Assembly (NCBI RefSeq): GCF_000429685.1
Contig: NZ_AUCI01000003.1
Span: 248,001 to 312,000 of the forward strand
Length of the DNA: 64,000 nucleotides
Reading direction: 5' to 3'
From: Salibacterium aidingense DSM 18341
GTDB taxonomy: Bacteria > Bacillota > Bacilli > Bacillales > Marinococcaceae
Within the stretch, counting starts at the first letter, position 1. Every line of letters starts with the position of its first letter. Under the pieces are notes generated by a model that saw nothing but the letters and a program-made list of their open reading frames with translations, did no database searches and was not told the DNA's origin. Positions 1-9,991 of the stretch are shown here, in pieces. Position numbers and translations under genes: made by a program.

Positions 1-969
1 TCGAATCTGCACTTCCAGCGGCTCTCCCTTAGGGCCTATCACCGTTGTATGAAGCGACTGGTACATATTAGCCTTAGGCATGGCAATATAGTCTTTGAAT
101 CGCCCAGGCATCGGCTTCCAGCACGTATGAATGATACCAAGGACCGCATAACAATCCTTAATGCTTTTTACGATGATGCGGACTGCCAGCAGATCATAAA
201 TTTCATTAAATTGTTTCTTCTGCTTCACCATTTTTCGGTAAATGCTGTAAATGTGCTTGGGCCGTCCGTATAATTCATCAGCTTCGATGTTTATATCCTT
301 CATGTTGTCCTTTATTTCACTAATGACTTCATCAATGTACTGTTCCCGCTCGGCCCGCTTTTGTTTCATTAAATTCACAATACGGTAATACTGCTGCGGG
401 TCTAAATAACGCAGGGCAGTATCTTCCAGTTCCCATTTGATGGTAGATATCCCCAGCCTGTGAGCGAGCGGAGCGAAGATTTCAAGGGTTTCATTGGAAA
501 TTCTGCGCTGCTTGTCCGGGGGAAGATGCTTTAACGTACGCATATTATGAAGGCGGTCCGCCAATTTAATTAAAATCACGCGGATATCCTTCGCCATAGC
601 TACTACCATTTTACGATGGTTTTCCGCCTGCTGTTCTTCCTTTGATTTATATTTAATTTTTTTCAATTTGGTGACGCCGTCCACAAGCATCGCCACCTCA
701 TCATTAAAGGCCTCTTCGATATCTTCCACTGTTACTTCCGTATCTTCCACGACGTCGTGTAGAAAAGCTCCAGCTAACGTATCCGGGTCCATCTGCAGTT
801 CCACCAGAATGCCGACAACCTGGATGGGGTGCAGTATATAAGGTTCTCCAGATTTTCGATACTGATCTTTATGGGCCTCTTCTGCGTATTTATAAGCACG
901 TTCCAAAAAGGAAACGTCATCCTCCGATAAAAATTCTCTGGATTTTTCCAACACTTCATCGATGGTCAT
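1..969 (-). CDS. relA: RelA/SpoT-type (p)ppGpp synthetase/hydrolase, N-terminal part (cut by window edge)
   Basis: Bifunctional stringent-response enzyme that makes and degrades (p)ppGpp in the cytoplasm. The 323 visible residues hold the HD hydrolase domain, with HDVVEDT at about residue 70 and [11 protein letters not shown] near 135-145. After it comes the start of the synthetase domain, ending in [12 protein letters not shown] and EVQIR at the window edge. The rest of the synthetase domain and the TGS and ACT domains lie outside. The ATG at 969 starts a typical RelA N-terminus and follows AGGGTGA. It lies downstream of apt on the same strand, with a terminator and its own promoter between, as in B. 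subtilis. Confidence 0.95.
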   Translation of the reverse strand, partial: MTIDEVLEKSREFLSEDDVSFLERAYKYAEEAHKDQYRKSGEPYILHPIQVVGILVELQMDPDTLAGAFLHDVVEDTEVTVEDIEEAFNDEVAMLVDGVTKLKKIKYKSKEEQQAENHRKMVVAMAKDIRVILIKLADRLHNMRTLKHLPPDKQRRISNETLEIFAPLAHRLGISTIKWELEDTALRYLDPQQYYRIVNLMKQKRAEREQYIDEVISEIKDNMKDINIEADELYGRPKHIYSIYRKMVKQKKQFNEIYDLLAVRIIVKSIKDCYAVLGIIHTCWKPMPGRFKDYIAMPKANMYQSLHTTVIGPKGEPLEVQIR

Positions 970-1011
970 GAAATCACCCTGCAAGCCTTTCTAAAATCAT
1001 TATTACTTTAT

Positions 1012-1040
1012 ATTATCTTTAAATTTTATAATTCTGTAAA
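1012..1040 (-). promoter_or_regulatory. Predicted sigma-A promoter of relA
   Basis: On the minus strand TTTACA (1035-1040) is followed after 17 bases by GATAAT (1012-1017), about 45 bases before the relA start. It lies beyond the apt terminator, so relA can be transcribed on its own. Seen by eye only. Confidence 0.55.
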
Positions 1041-1102
1041 GGATAAAGAAATATGTCGAAACAAACCGAATGTTTTCCCCGTCTGGCTTGATAACAGATA
1101 GT

Positions 1103-1130
1103 AAAAAGTGCTCCAAAAATAGAGCACCTT
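1103..1130 (-). terminator. Rho-independent terminator after apt
   Basis: Read on the minus strand: stem GTGCTC / GAGCAC with an 8-base loop followed by TTTTT, just after the apt stop codon. It separates recJ-apt from relA. Confidence 0.8.
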
Positions 1131-1138
1131 TAACCCTT

Positions 1139-1654
1139 CTATTCAAATGTAACGAGGGAGTAGATATCGTACTCACTCAGGCTTTCTCTGCCGTTTAAAT
1201 ACAGCAGTTCAATCATGAAAGCCATACCGGCCACCCGGCCGCCCAGTTCTTCAACCAGTTTCACCGTTGCATTGACCGTGCCGCCGGTCGCAAGCAGGTC
1301 ATCCGTAATTAGTACATTCTGGCCGGGAAGAATCGCATCTTTGTGGATAGAAAGACTTGCCTCTCCATATTCGAGGCCATAATCAGCATCTACTGTTTCA
1401 CGCGGAAGCTTTCCTTTTTTTCTCACCGGTACAAAAGCCTTTTCAAGAGAATAAGCAATAGGACAGCCTACGACAAACCCTCTTGCTTCCGGTCCGACAA
1501 CAACGTCAATGTCCCGGCTGGAAGCAAAAGCTGTCATTTCATCTATCGCGCTTTTATAGACCGGTCCATTTTGCATTAAGGTTGTAATATCCTTGAAACG
1601 AATACCTTCCTTGGGATAATCTTCAATAATTGTAATATAATCTTTAAAATCCAT
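1139..1654 (-). CDS. apt: Adenine phosphoribosyltransferase
   Basis: Purine salvage enzyme converting adenine and PRPP to AMP and pyrophosphate. At 171 residues it has the usual length. The PRPP-binding loop [13 protein letters not shown] is at about 115-127, the N-terminal part shows the family pattern [15 protein letters not shown], and GPEARGF lies near residue 58. It overlaps the end of recJ by 11 bases, so the two are translationally coupled. The recJ-apt-relA order is conserved in Bacilli. Confidence 0.96.
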   Translation of the reverse strand: MDFKDYITIIEDYPKEGIRFKDITTLMQNGPVYKSAIDEMTAFASSRDIDVVVGPEARGFVVGCPIAYSLEKAFVPVRKKGKLPRETVDADYGLEYGEASLSIHKDAILPGQNVLITDDLLATGGTVNATVKLVEELGGRVAGMAFMIELLYLNGRESLSEYDIYSLVTFE

Positions 1655-4019
1655 GGCCTACCTTCTCCTTCATTTCTTTATTATCACCGGCCTCCGCTGA
1701 TATAAATGGATCCAGTATCTCTTTAAGCCGACTGTATGTAGAATATAATAATTCCTGTTCCGTCTGCTTTTTACTGACATGTTTTTGATACGTAAACGAG
1801 TTGGTCAGGTCCTTTTTTACAGGAGCATCGTTTACAGTAATTATACCGTTTTCCATTGTAACAAAATCAAGTTCAAAAAACACTTCTGTCATCAAGGAAA
1901 CCGTAGAGAACTTCCATCCTTTTTTCCGTGCTAATTCTTCCCCATCTTTATGAACGTTAAATGTTTTTCTTTTTTTCAAAAAGGCGTAATACCATTTGAA
2001 CTCCTCTCGTGCTGGTGTCGACTGAAAGTAAAGGGTGTCATGATCTTCAAAGAACGCATATACTCTTTCTACCCCTTCTATGGCGGATAAAAGTCCGGTT
2101 AACTCCTCGATGGAGGATGGCATATCAGCCAGAATAAGATTCGCAGCGTGATAGGTGACTTCCCCTGCATCTGCGGCTAAAAGAACGTGTTTTCTTTCAA
2201 ACAACGAACCTAGTTTTTTATAGCTCTCTTCCTGAAAAGTAACGACGATGGTATCGTCATCTTCAAGATGATGGATAATACGATCCATTCCCTTTTGCTG
2301 TCTCTTATCAAATAGCTGCCAGGAGGAAACGGCCATGTCTTTCAAAAATAACTGTGGTTTTCGAAACCCGTTCCATTCATTGATGGATAATTCTCCAACT
2401 ACACTCACTCTGGCATGCTCGGTAATATTTTCCTCAAGGCCCCCAAGATGAAAACCTACCCCGTCGAGTCTAGTCCCGTTCTCCTCCATCTCAATTTTTA
2501 AATGGTTCTTTTCACTGCCAATTTTCCGTTTGGAGGCAAGCGCTACATTTTTCACCATAAATATTGGCTTAGGATTGCCAACGCCGAAGGGAGCCATTTT
2601 TCTTAATTCTTCCAGGGCAGACACAGTGATTTCTTCCAGGGGAGCTTGTACATCGATGGTTGTCGTTGGTATAAAATCTTCTTCGCTCAATACGTCGGCC
2701 GCTTGATTTTCAAGACGGTTTCTTAATTCACTGATATCTTTTTCCGCCATGGTCAGACCTGCTGCCATGGTATGTCCACCGAAATGAGGAAGAAGGTCTT
2801 TGTTTTTGGAAAGTTCCTGAAACATATCAAAACCTTCAATACTTCTTGCCGAACCTTTGGCTTCTCCCGTTTCTTCGTCAATGCCCAATACAATGGCAGG
2901 CCTGTAAAACCGGTCTGTTAACCTTGATGCCACAATACCGATAACACCGGGGCTCCATCCTTTTCTTCCGACAAGGAGCACTTTGTTTTCCCCGGGCGGA
3001 TATTCCTTTTCTACTTCTTCTACGGCCTCTTTTGTCATTTGATTTACGACCTTCTGACGTTCTTTATTTAATCCATCGATAATTTCAGCCCATTCCTGTG
3101 CTTCCTCCTCATCCGACGCCGCAAGCAGATGCACCGCCGGATCCGCCGATTCCATCCGGCCCGCCGCATTGATACGAGGACCGAGCGCAAATCCCACATG
3201 ATCCTCTTCCATCGCGCTGTCTTCTATTCCGCAAATACGTTTGAGCGCTTGAATGCCGGGCTTCCTGGATACAGCCAGAGCTTCCAGGCCCCGGGCTGCC
3301 AGCGTTCGGTTCTCATCAAGCAGCGGAACTAAATCACTAATCGTTCCAATCGTAAGAATATCAAGCAAATGCTCGGGAAAATAACCGAGAAGGGCCTGCG
3401 CCGTTTTAAACGCAACGCCTGCTCCTGCCAATTCTTTAAACGGGTACGGACAGCCGGGTTTTTTAGGATTAATAATGCTGTGTGCTTCCGGCAGTTCAGG
3501 CGGCGGTTCATGATGATCCGTTATGATAATATCCATACCCATCTCGTTTGCCGCTTTCACCTCCGGTACAGCGGCAATCCCGGTATCGACTGTTACAACA
3601 AGGGAGGCTCCTTCTTCTTTCGCCCGCTCCAGCGCGGGAATGTTCGGCCCGTATCCTTCCGTGAAGCGGTTTGGTATGTACCATCCAAAATCAGCCTGTA
3701 ATTCTTTCATAAGATGAATCATGATCATCGTGCTTGCTACCCCATCGGCATCATAATCCCCAAATATCAGTATCTTTTCTTTATTTCCAACGGCTTCTTG
3801 TATTCTATGAACAGCTTTGGTCATTCCGTCCATTTCATACGGATCATGAAGAATCCCGGAATTTGTATTTAAAAACGTTTCAGCTTCCTCCGCTGTTCTA
3901 AACCCTCTCTTCCACATCAGTTCGGCGGTAAGGGGGGACAGGTTCAATTCCTTTTTCATTTCTTCTCTTCCAGTGACTGGAGTATCATCGTACTTCCAGC
4001 GTGTATTAGGTCTTAACAT
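1644..4019 (-). CDS. recJ: Single-stranded-DNA-specific 5'-3' exonuclease RecJ
   Basis: Exonuclease of the DHH phosphoesterase superfamily used in recombinational and mismatch repair. The DHH domain shows [12 protein letters not shown] at about 84-95 and the signature [10 protein letters not shown] near 165, with the DHHA1 glycine-rich motif [10 protein letters not shown] at about 420. An OB-type domain and a long C-terminal extension follow. The 791-residue length is typical of Bacillus RecJ, which is longer than the E. coli protein. It is the first gene of recJ-apt and has a good promoter just upstream. Confidence 0.95.
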   Translation of the reverse strand: MLRPNTRWKYDDTPVTGREEMKKELNLSPLTAELMWKRGFRTAEEAETFLNTNSGILHDPYEMDGMTKAVHRIQEAVGNKEKILIFGDYDADGVASTMIMIHLMKELQADFGWYIPNRFTEGYGPNIPALERAKEEGASLVVTVDTGIAAVPEVKAANEMGMDIIITDHHEPPPELPEAHSIINPKKPGCPYPFKELAGAGVAFKTAQALLGYFPEHLLDILTIGTISDLVPLLDENRTLAARGLEALAVSRKPGIQALKRICGIEDSAMEEDHVGFALGPRINAAGRMESADPAVHLLAASDEEEAQEWAEIIDGLNKERQKVVNQMTKEAVEEVEKEYPPGENKVLLVGRKGWSPGVIGIVASRLTDRFYRPAIVLGIDEETGEAKGSARSIEGFDMFQELSKNKDLLPHFGGHTMAAGLTMAEKDISELRNRLENQAADVLSEEDFIPTTTIDVQAPLEEITVSALEELRKMAPFGVGNPKPIFMVKNVALASKRKIGSEKNHLKIEMEENGTRLDGVGFHLGGLEENITEHARVSVVGELSINEWNGFRKPQLFLKDMAVSSWQLFDKRQQKGMDRIIHHLEDDDTIVVTFQEESYKKLGSLFERKHVLLAADAGEVTYHAANLILADMPSSIEELTGLLSAIEGVERVYAFFEDHDTLYFQSTPAREEFKWYYAFLKKRKTFNVHKDGEELARKKGWKFSTVSLMTEVFFELDFVTMENGIITVNDAPVKKDLTNSFTYQKHVSKKQTEQELLYSTYSRLKEILDPFISAEAGDNKEMKEKVGHGF

Positions 4020-4043
4020 ATAACAAACACCCCTGACTCACTC

Positions 4044-4072
4044 ATTATACTAAAGCGAATCAGGGGTTACAA
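4044..4072 (-). promoter_or_regulatory. Predicted sigma-A promoter of recJ-apt, inside an inverted repeat
   Basis: Minus strand TTGTAA (4067-4072), 17 bases, TATAAT (4044-4049), about 25 bases before the recJ ATG. The promoter lies between the arms of an imperfect palindrome (CCCCTGA near 4030 and TCAGGGG near 4064), which could be an operator or the terminator of the preceding lapA-like gene. Confidence 0.65.
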
Positions 4073-4096
4073 TTGTTGTTCCTTAATGAAATACTG

Positions 4097-4429
4097 TTAT
4101 TTCGTTGAATGAGAACCGGTTTGCCGGCGCTCCCCGCTCTTTTTCTCTGTAGAGGACCGCGAAGTTGTTTGCTTTTCTGCACTGTTTTCTGCAGCTGCGG
4201 ATTTTTTCAGATGCTTCAGCTCCTGCTGCAGCCGATATACCTTAATGATTCCTAAAGATCCTGTGATCACAGCGCCCATTACTACAGAACCGAGAATAAC
4301 TAATATAAGAGGCCACTCCGCTGTACCAAATAAGTAATTTACTTCCACCCCATCTACATTAATAACGGCAAAAACCGCAATAATAAGAGCAGCAATCAAC
4401 CCGCATATTAAGGCCGTTTGTCCTTTCAT
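4097..4429 (-). CDS. LapA-domain (DUF1049) small membrane protein
   Basis: A 110-residue protein with two predicted membrane helices, at about 5-25 and 38-62, the second rich in V, I and G. A charged tail from about residue 70 contains a short coiled-coil-like stretch and ends in Lys/Ser/Glu-rich sequence. The pattern NVDGVEVNYLFG between the helices is typical of LapA/DUF1049 proteins; B. subtilis has one (YrvD) near recJ. Function in Bacilli is unknown. Its start overlaps the stop of the upstream CDF gene by four bases, so the two form an operon. Confidence 0.8.
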   Translation of the reverse strand: MKGQTALICGLIAALIIAVFAVINVDGVEVNYLFGTAEWPLILVILGSVVMGAVITGSLGIIKVYRLQQELKHLKKSAAAENSAEKQTTSRSSTEKKSGERRQTGSHSTK

Positions 4430-5343
4430 AAAGTTCCTCCTTTTTCATTCTCTTTTTCATACGGATTAATGTGGACAAATACATCTTTTACTTTTGACTC
4501 TTCCAACAGCAGGTCCTTAACATTTTTTCCGATTTGATGGCCCTCGCTCACCGTTATATATGGGTCCACCGCAATTTTAATGTCTATGATCACATAGTGC
4601 CCGTGCTCTCTTGCTAAAAATTCGTCAATCTGAAGCACACCCTCTATCTTTTTTACTTCGTCCCGCATGCTGGTTGTGTCTTCAGCATGCAGGACATGGT
4701 CAAGCGCATTGTGAATAGAGGATTTCCCCAACGTCCACGCCATTTTCATAATTAGAATAGAGACAAATAAACCGGCTGCCAAATCCCCGTAAAGCAGCCA
4801 TGCAATCTCCCAGTGAGCACCTGCTACGGAAGCTGCCACACCGATAAGGGCCGCGGCCGAAGAAAAAACGTCCGAGCGGTGATGCCAGGCATCCGTGATC
4901 AAAGCATCACTATTGTATTTATTACCCAGAAAATGTTTATATCGAAACATTCCTTCTTTGACCAAAAGGGAAAAGAAGATAGCGTATAATGCCGCCGTTT
5001 TAGGTACAGTAATTGGATTTCCCAAATCCTGCAGAGCGTTCAATCCAATTTCAAAACCAACGATAAATAACAGGACCGCCACAATGATAGCGGTTACTGT
5101 CTCTGCTTTTCCGTGCCCATAAGGATGGTCCCGGTCGGGAGGAAGGTTTGCTGCCCTTACCCCTATTAAGACAGCTATCGAACCAACCACATCAGAAGCT
5201 GAATGAACAGCGTCGGCTACAAGAGCCCGGCTGTCTGCAAGCAGCCCGGCTGCTCCTTTAAACAAGGCAAGAAAAATATTCCCTACAATGCCCACCATAG
5301 CTCCGAACCGTACCATTTTATAACGCTGATCTTCTTCTTTCAC
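4426..5343 (-). CDS. Cation diffusion facilitator (CDF) family metal transporter
   Basis: Proton-coupled efflux of divalent metal ions across the cytoplasmic membrane. The 305 residues show the CDF fold: about six membrane helices over residues 10-205, metal-site motifs HSASD (near 47-51) and HHRSD (near 155), and the DRDHPYGHGKAE segment. A cytoplasmic C-terminal dimerisation domain follows from about 210. The metal cannot be told from sequence; manganese, zinc and iron are all possible for this subfamily. It is followed directly by the lapA-like gene with a four-base overlap. Confidence 0.9.
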   Translation of the reverse strand: MKEEDQRYKMVRFGAMVGIVGNIFLALFKGAAGLLADSRALVADAVHSASDVVGSIAVLIGVRAANLPPDRDHPYGHGKAETVTAIIVAVLLFIVGFEIGLNALQDLGNPITVPKTAALYAIFFSLLVKEGMFRYKHFLGNKYNSDALITDAWHHRSDVFSSAAALIGVAASVAGAHWEIAWLLYGDLAAGLFVSILIMKMAWTLGKSSIHNALDHVLHAEDTTSMRDEVKKIEGVLQIDEFLAREHGHYVIIDIKIAVDPYITVSEGHQIGKNVKDLLLEESKVKDVFVHINPYEKENEKGGTL

Positions 5344-5401
5344 AAAAAGCCACCACCAATTCCAAGCAATTCCGCCACTACAGCTGCATTATACCAATAA
5401 G

Positions 5402-5436
5402 AAAAACGGTGGTCGAGAAACCCACTCAACCACCGT
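5402..5436 (-). terminator. Rho-independent terminator after secF
   Basis: Minus strand: long stem ACGGTGGTTGAG / CTCGACCACCGT with a seven-base loop, followed by TTTTTC. It closes the secD-secF operon before the CDF gene. Confidence 0.8.
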
Positions 5437-5466
5437 CTCTGTCCCCGTGGCAGTATATACCATGAC

Positions 5467-6417
5467 CTATACTTCGGGCTCCAGATCTTCCGGATCCTCT
5501 TCTTTTGGTTTATTCCATCCGCGCTGAATACTTTTCCATTTCCAGGAGAGCCACAATTGCGAAGCCAGGAACAAGGAAGAGTACGTACCGGCTACCAGTC
5601 CAATTAACAAGGCAAAGGAAAAGGAGCGAATGGCTTCGCCTCCGAGGAAAAAGATAGCCGCCGCTGCAAAAACAACGGTTAAGACTGTATTAATGGAACG
5701 AACCAGTGTCTGATTCAGACTAAGGTCCACCACCCGGGCCAGATCGTCAAACGACGTAATTTCTTCCTCGTAACTCATATTTTCCCGGATCCGGTCAAAC
5801 GTCACGATCGTATCATTAATCGAATAACCGACAATCGTTAATACCGCTGCAATAAATGGAACATTTACTTCAAATTGCACGATGGAAAATACAACGATAA
5901 TAAAAAACGCATCATGTAATAAGGCGACAATCGAAGCTGCTCCATACCAAAATTCGAATCGAATGGTTACATACAGTATGATACCAACAGAAGCAATCAG
6001 CACCGAAATGAGAGCATTTTGGGCCAGCTCCTGCCCGACCTGCGGAGATACAGTACTCACACTTGGCTCCTGGCCGTAATTTTCATTGAAATACGTTTGG
6101 ATTTCAGCAATCTCTTCCTGGGAAAGAGTTCCCACAAAACTTGCATAGGCCATTTCATTATTGTCTCCAGCCAGGGTTATTTCATCCGGTTCATATCCAC
6201 TTCCTGCCTGGGAAAAATCTTCTGCGACCTGGTCTTCTGTAAGTGTGTCCTCCGCCAGGACCTCTACTTTCGAACCACTTTGAAAATCAATACCAAGATT
6301 TAACCCTACTGTGAAAAGCAGAATGATACCAACTAAAGTAAACACGGCCGAGAAAATGAAAAACTTATTTCTGTGTTTAACGAACGGAATGAAGCGCTTT
6401 GAATGATTAAGATTCAT
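5467..6417 (-). CDS. secF: Protein translocase subunit SecF
   Basis: Membrane component of the Sec translocon that uses the proton-motive force to help release exported protein. The 316 residues have one N-terminal helix, the family motif GIDFQSGSKVEV at about 45, a periplasm-facing loop to about 130, then five helices with the conserved GYSINDTIVTFDRIRE near 200. The ATG start overlaps the end of secD by 11 bases. SecD and SecF are separate polypeptides here, whereas B. subtilis has one fused SecDF. Confidence 0.95.
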   Translation of the reverse strand: MNLNHSKRFIPFVKHRNKFFIFSAVFTLVGIILLFTVGLNLGIDFQSGSKVEVLAEDTLTEDQVAEDFSQAGSGYEPDEITLAGDNNEMAYASFVGTLSQEEIAEIQTYFNENYGQEPSVSTVSPQVGQELAQNALISVLIASVGIILYVTIRFEFWYGAASIVALLHDAFFIIVVFSIVQFEVNVPFIAAVLTIVGYSINDTIVTFDRIRENMSYEEEITSFDDLARVVDLSLNQTLVRSINTVLTVVFAAAAIFFLGGEAIRSFSFALLIGLVAGTYSSLFLASQLWLSWKWKSIQRGWNKPKEEDPEDLEPEV

Positions 6418-7708
6418 GGATTTCCTTCTCCTTTACTCCAAACACACGTGGTTTCTTATTAAATATTCTACTGCTTACCCACAGGCCAAGCAGAAGACGG
6501 GATCCGTAAACCGCGGTTAAAAAGCTTGTTAGTATACTGACTATCAGCATTACAGCAAAACCCTGGACAGAGCTGGTCCCGTAATAAAAGAGGACCCCTG
6601 CTGCCAGAATAGTGGTGATATTGGCATCCAGGATGGTGGACAGGGACCGTCTGCTTCCCGCTTTAAATGCAGATAATATCGTTTTTCCCGATCGTATTTC
6701 TTCTTTCACCCGTTCATACGTTATGATATTGGCATCGACCGCCATCCCGACCCCAAGAATCAAGGCCGCAATTCCCGGCAGGGTGAGAACTCCCTCCATC
6801 CAGTTAAAGATTAACAGAACAATATAGATATAAGCGCTCAGCGTGACAGCAGCGATAACACCCATAAAGCGGTAATAAACCATCATATAAGCTAATATCA
6901 TAGCAATACCGATAAACCCGGCAAATATCGTATTATCCATGGCTTCTTCTCCCAAAGAAGCACCAACCGCATTGGAATAGATTTCTTCCATTTCTACAGG
7001 CAGTGATCCGGAATTCAGAACTTCTGCGAGAAATTCAGCTTCCTGTATTTCAAAGTCACCCTCAATCTGGATGTCCCGTTCATAAAGGGGCTGATTTACC
7101 ATAGGAGCGGATAAGTATTTCGGATCCTCTTTTTGCACTTCCTCGGAAAAGGAATCCCCTTCTTCATAATCAAGCCAAATAACTAACCGGTTGTTCGGCT
7201 GATTATATTCACTAATAATATTTTCCGTCACTTCCCCAAATTCATTGGGGTCTTTCAGTGACAACGTAACGATTGGTTCATTGGCTCGTGTGAATCCAAC
7301 ACTCGCGCCGTTTTCCTCAAGGGCATCCCCGGAAAGGCGTTCCTTATCATCGACATCGCGGAAACTTAAATCGGCTTCGGTTGCCAAAAGGTCCCTTGCC
7401 GTTTGTTGATCTTCCACTCCGGCGAGCTGGACACGGATCCGGTTCTCCCCTTCAATCGATATGTTCGGCTCTGAGACCCCGAGGACGTTGACTCTCTGGT
7501 TTAAGGCACTTACCGTAGCCTGCATCGTCTCATCGGTTAACTCTTCTCCCTCTTCGGCCGGAGATACTTCATATAATATTTCAAAACCGCCCTGCAAATC
7601 GAGACCAAGATTGATCCCCTTCGCGGTATTCATGACCGTCTGCGAAATCACTCCGGCCAATGCCAGTACGATCACAAAAAAAGTAACAATTCTCCATTTC
7701 TTTACCAT
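6407..7708 (-). CDS. secD: Protein translocase subunit SecD
   Basis: Partner of SecF in the SecDF complex. The N-terminal helix (residues 1-25) is followed by the family motif GINLGLDLQGGFEILYEV, a large extracytoplasmic domain, and five helices with GVGMAVDANIITYERVKEE. I start it at the ATG at 7708, preceded by GGAAGGAGG, giving 433 residues. The open frame runs further upstream to 7867, but that stretch is Arg-rich and unlike SecD. A near-consensus promoter lies upstream at the end of comN. Confidence 0.95.
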   Translation of the reverse strand: MVKKWRIVTFFVIVLALAGVISQTVMNTAKGINLGLDLQGGFEILYEVSPAEEGEELTDETMQATVSALNQRVNVLGVSEPNISIEGENRIRVQLAGVEDQQTARDLLATEADLSFRDVDDKERLSGDALEENGASVGFTRANEPIVTLSLKDPNEFGEVTENIISEYNQPNNRLVIWLDYEEGDSFSEEVQKEDPKYLSAPMVNQPLYERDIQIEGDFEIQEAEFLAEVLNSGSLPVEMEEIYSNAVGASLGEEAMDNTIFAGFIGIAMILAYMMVYYRFMGVIAAVTLSAYIYIVLLIFNWMEGVLTLPGIAALILGVGMAVDANIITYERVKEEIRSGKTILSAFKAGSRRSLSTILDANITTILAAGVLFYYGTSSVQGFAVMLIVSILTSFLTAVYGSRLLLGLWVSSRIFNKKPRVFGVKEKEIHES

Positions 7709-7928
7709 TGACGTTCCTTCCTCCTTCCGCCGGCCGTTTCCGTATTTGAAAACCCAGCGATTGCAGAGCCTTTCCAGGCGAAGGGCAAGCCGCAGTGCAC
7801 TTGCTCTGATTTTCTCTCTCCCTTTATGCCTTCCGACCGTGCAAGCAAACAGGGACAAGACCATCATACAAAGACAGCCTGTCCCATTTTCATATGTACA
7901 TTACAAAGCAGTTTCCAGCAACAGGTTA

Positions 7929-7958
7929 ATTATACTGATGCACTTAAATTCATGTCAA
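7929..7958 (-). promoter_or_regulatory. Near-consensus sigma-A promoter of secD-secF
   Basis: Minus strand TTGACA (7953-7958), 18 bases, TATAAT (7929-7934): both hexamers are perfect. The -35 box forms the last codons and part of the stop of comN. The resulting leader before secD is about 210 bases long. Confidence 0.75.
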
Positions 7959-8279
7959 ATGACGCTTTGTTGAAGTATGGGTCTCAATTTCTCCCAGAAG
8001 GTCATCTAAATTAGCTTCTGTTGAATAATATTTAGCGCTTTCTTTATAAGAGGCTACGGTAATTTGGTTCATAAAATCACTTAAGGAAAGAGTCAGGATG
8101 CTGTTTACCAATACATGGATACGGTGGGATTCTTCTCTTTTTTTTAACTTTTCCATCGTACAGTTCCATACTCTTTCCTGATCGGCACTGGTGTAGCCAA
8201 ACATTTGAAACTCCTCTGCCTTGCTCTGCAGAACCGGTTCTACATCCTCTCTCCACATCTCAAAAGGTGAGATATTCAT
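7950..8279 (-). CDS. comN: Post-transcriptional regulator ComN
   Basis: In B. subtilis ComN (YrzD) promotes accumulation of comE competence mRNA and binds the septal protein DivIVA. This 109-residue soluble protein lies between secDF and spoVB, as it does there, and is of comparable size and composition: acidic, with helical segments such as NSILTLSLSDFMNQITVASYK. I prefer the second ATG (8279), ten bases after AGGAGG; the first ATG (8288) sits against the Shine-Dalgarno sequence. Assignment rests on position and overall resemblance. Confidence 0.75.
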   Translation of the reverse strand: MNISPFEMWREDVEPVLQSKAEEFQMFGYTSADQERVWNCTMEKLKKREESHRIHVLVNSILTLSLSDFMNQITVASYKESAKYYSTEANLDDLLGEIETHTSTKRHLT

Positions 8280-8449
8280 GTTAATCATCCCTCCTGTTTC
8301 GATAAAGTAGTCATGCTCGTCCTTCTTCCTTGCATATACATGGAAATAGTTTCAACTGTTCCATAAGAATTAAGAAAAGCCGCTGGAGCTGGATTTCGAA
8401 AACGCCCAAAAATTATACTTTCTCATCAAACAAATAAGGCGGGACCCTT

Positions 8450-9991
8450 ATGCAATCACAAACATTTATCAAAGGAACCCTCATTCTTATCGCAGCCGGG
8501 TTAACCACCCGTATTCTCGGCTTCATCAATCGTATAATTACAGCCAACATACTAGGAGCAGAAGGTGTTGGGCTGTACAATATGGCATTTCCTACACTCC
8601 TGTTGATTATTACTTTAACACAATTAGGGCTGCCTGTGGCGATTTCGAAGTTAGTCGCAGAAGCCCAAATGTCAGATAATGTACACAAAATGAAACGGAT
8701 TCTCGCCGTTTCCCTAACTGTCACAGGATTGTTAAGTATTTTTTTTACCATTCTTTTACTCGTGAGCGCCCCCATATTTGCCGCCTATTTAGTCACAGAC
8801 GAACGGGCAGTTTATTCGCTGTTGGCCATTACTCCCGTTATTCCAATTGTAGCTGTTTCAGCGGTGCTGAGGGGATATTTCCAAGGCAGGCAGAATATGA
8901 AACCAACCGCTGTCTCGCAGGTAATTGAACAAGTCGTACGCATTTCCCTGGTGGCGGTTTGTACGAATGCCTTACTTCCTTACGGACTGGAATTTGCAGC
9001 TGCTGGTGCCATGCTTTCTGTTGTCGCCGGGGAGGGGGCCTCTCTGGGCTATATGCTGTGGAGGTTTAAATATAACAAGCCTTTACGGATCAGAAAAAAT
9101 TTTTTCAAAGCGCTGCAGGATGGAAGATCCACCCTTCATGAACTAATGGCCATTGCCCTGCCTGCGACAGGAGGCCGGATGATCGGATCAATCACCCTGT
9201 TTTTAGAACCAATCGTAATCACTCACAGCCTTGCCATTGCCGGGATCAGTACCGTGGCAGCCACTTCGCAGTATGGGGAATTGAGCGGATTTGTTATACC
9301 ATTACTGTTTCTTCCTTCTTTTATTACGTATTCGCTTTCTGTCACCCTTGTTCCGGCTGTCAGTGAGGCAGCAGCAGCAAACCGTTTTGACATTATTCAA
9401 AAAAGACTTCGGCAGACGCTGCGCACGTCCATGATCGCCGGCGGGTTTTCCGCGCTGTTCTTATTCGTATTTGCTGAAGCCGTCATGACCGTTATCTACA
9501 ATTCTCCCAAGAGCGCTTATCTTCTGCAGATTTTAGCACCTTTTAGTCTGTTTATGTATTTGCAGGGACCGCTTCAAGCTATTCTGCAAGGGTTAAACCT
9601 CGCCCGTTCCGCTATGATGAATACCCTGACAGGGGCAATCATAAAAATAGCTTTGCTCTTCTTTTTAGCTTCTCAGCCGGAACTCGGAATAAAAGGAGCT
9701 GCTCTCGCCATAGCAGTGAACATGGTGCTGGTAACCCTGCTTCATCTCCATGTGGTAACGAAAGCGGCCGGTTTTATATTAGAAGGAAAAGTGACGGCTT
9801 GGATTCTCGCTGCGGCAGCATTATCTGTTTACGGTGCGGACGCCGTCATCCAGCAATGGATGAATCATCACCCACTATTTGTTCAGGTCATTGGAGCAGC
9901 CGGCCTGTCCGGTACCGCCTTTGTTCTTTTATTATGGGGGACGGGCATTCTAAAATGGAGTTATTGGAAAAAAATCATACCAGATGTTTAA
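8450..9991 (+). CDS. spoVB: Stage V sporulation protein B, polysaccharide-type flippase
   Basis: Membrane protein of the MOP exporter superfamily, needed for spore cortex formation and thought to flip lipid-linked precursors across the forespore membrane. The 513 residues contain about 14 hydrophobic helices. The N-terminal pattern KGTLILIAAGLTTRILGF and NRIITANILGAEGVGLYNMA are typical of SpoVB and its paralogues. It is transcribed divergently from comN and converges with the YetF-type gene, overlapping it by four bases. An AAGGCGGGACC Shine-Dalgarno sequence precedes the ATG. Confidence 0.92.
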   Translation: MQSQTFIKGTLILIAAGLTTRILGFINRIITANILGAEGVGLYNMAFPTLLLIITLTQLGLPVAISKLVAEAQMSDNVHKMKRILAVSLTVTGLLSIFFTILLLVSAPIFAAYLVTDERAVYSLLAITPVIPIVAVSAVLRGYFQGRQNMKPTAVSQVIEQVVRISLVAVCTNALLPYGLEFAAAGAMLSVVAGEGASLGYMLWRFKYNKPLRIRKNFFKALQDGRSTLHELMAIALPATGGRMIGSITLFLEPIVITHSLAIAGISTVAATSQYGELSGFVIPLLFLPSFITYSLSVTLVPAVSEAAAANRFDIIQKRLRQTLRTSMIAGGFSALFLFVFAEAVMTVIYNSPKSAYLLQILAPFSLFMYLQGPLQAILQGLNLARSAMMNTLTGAIIKIALLFFLASQPELGIKGAALAIAVNMVLVTLLHLHVVTKAAGFILEGKVTAWILAAAALSVYGADAVIQQWMNHHPLFVQVIGAAGLSGTAFVLLLWGTGILKWSYWKKIIPDV

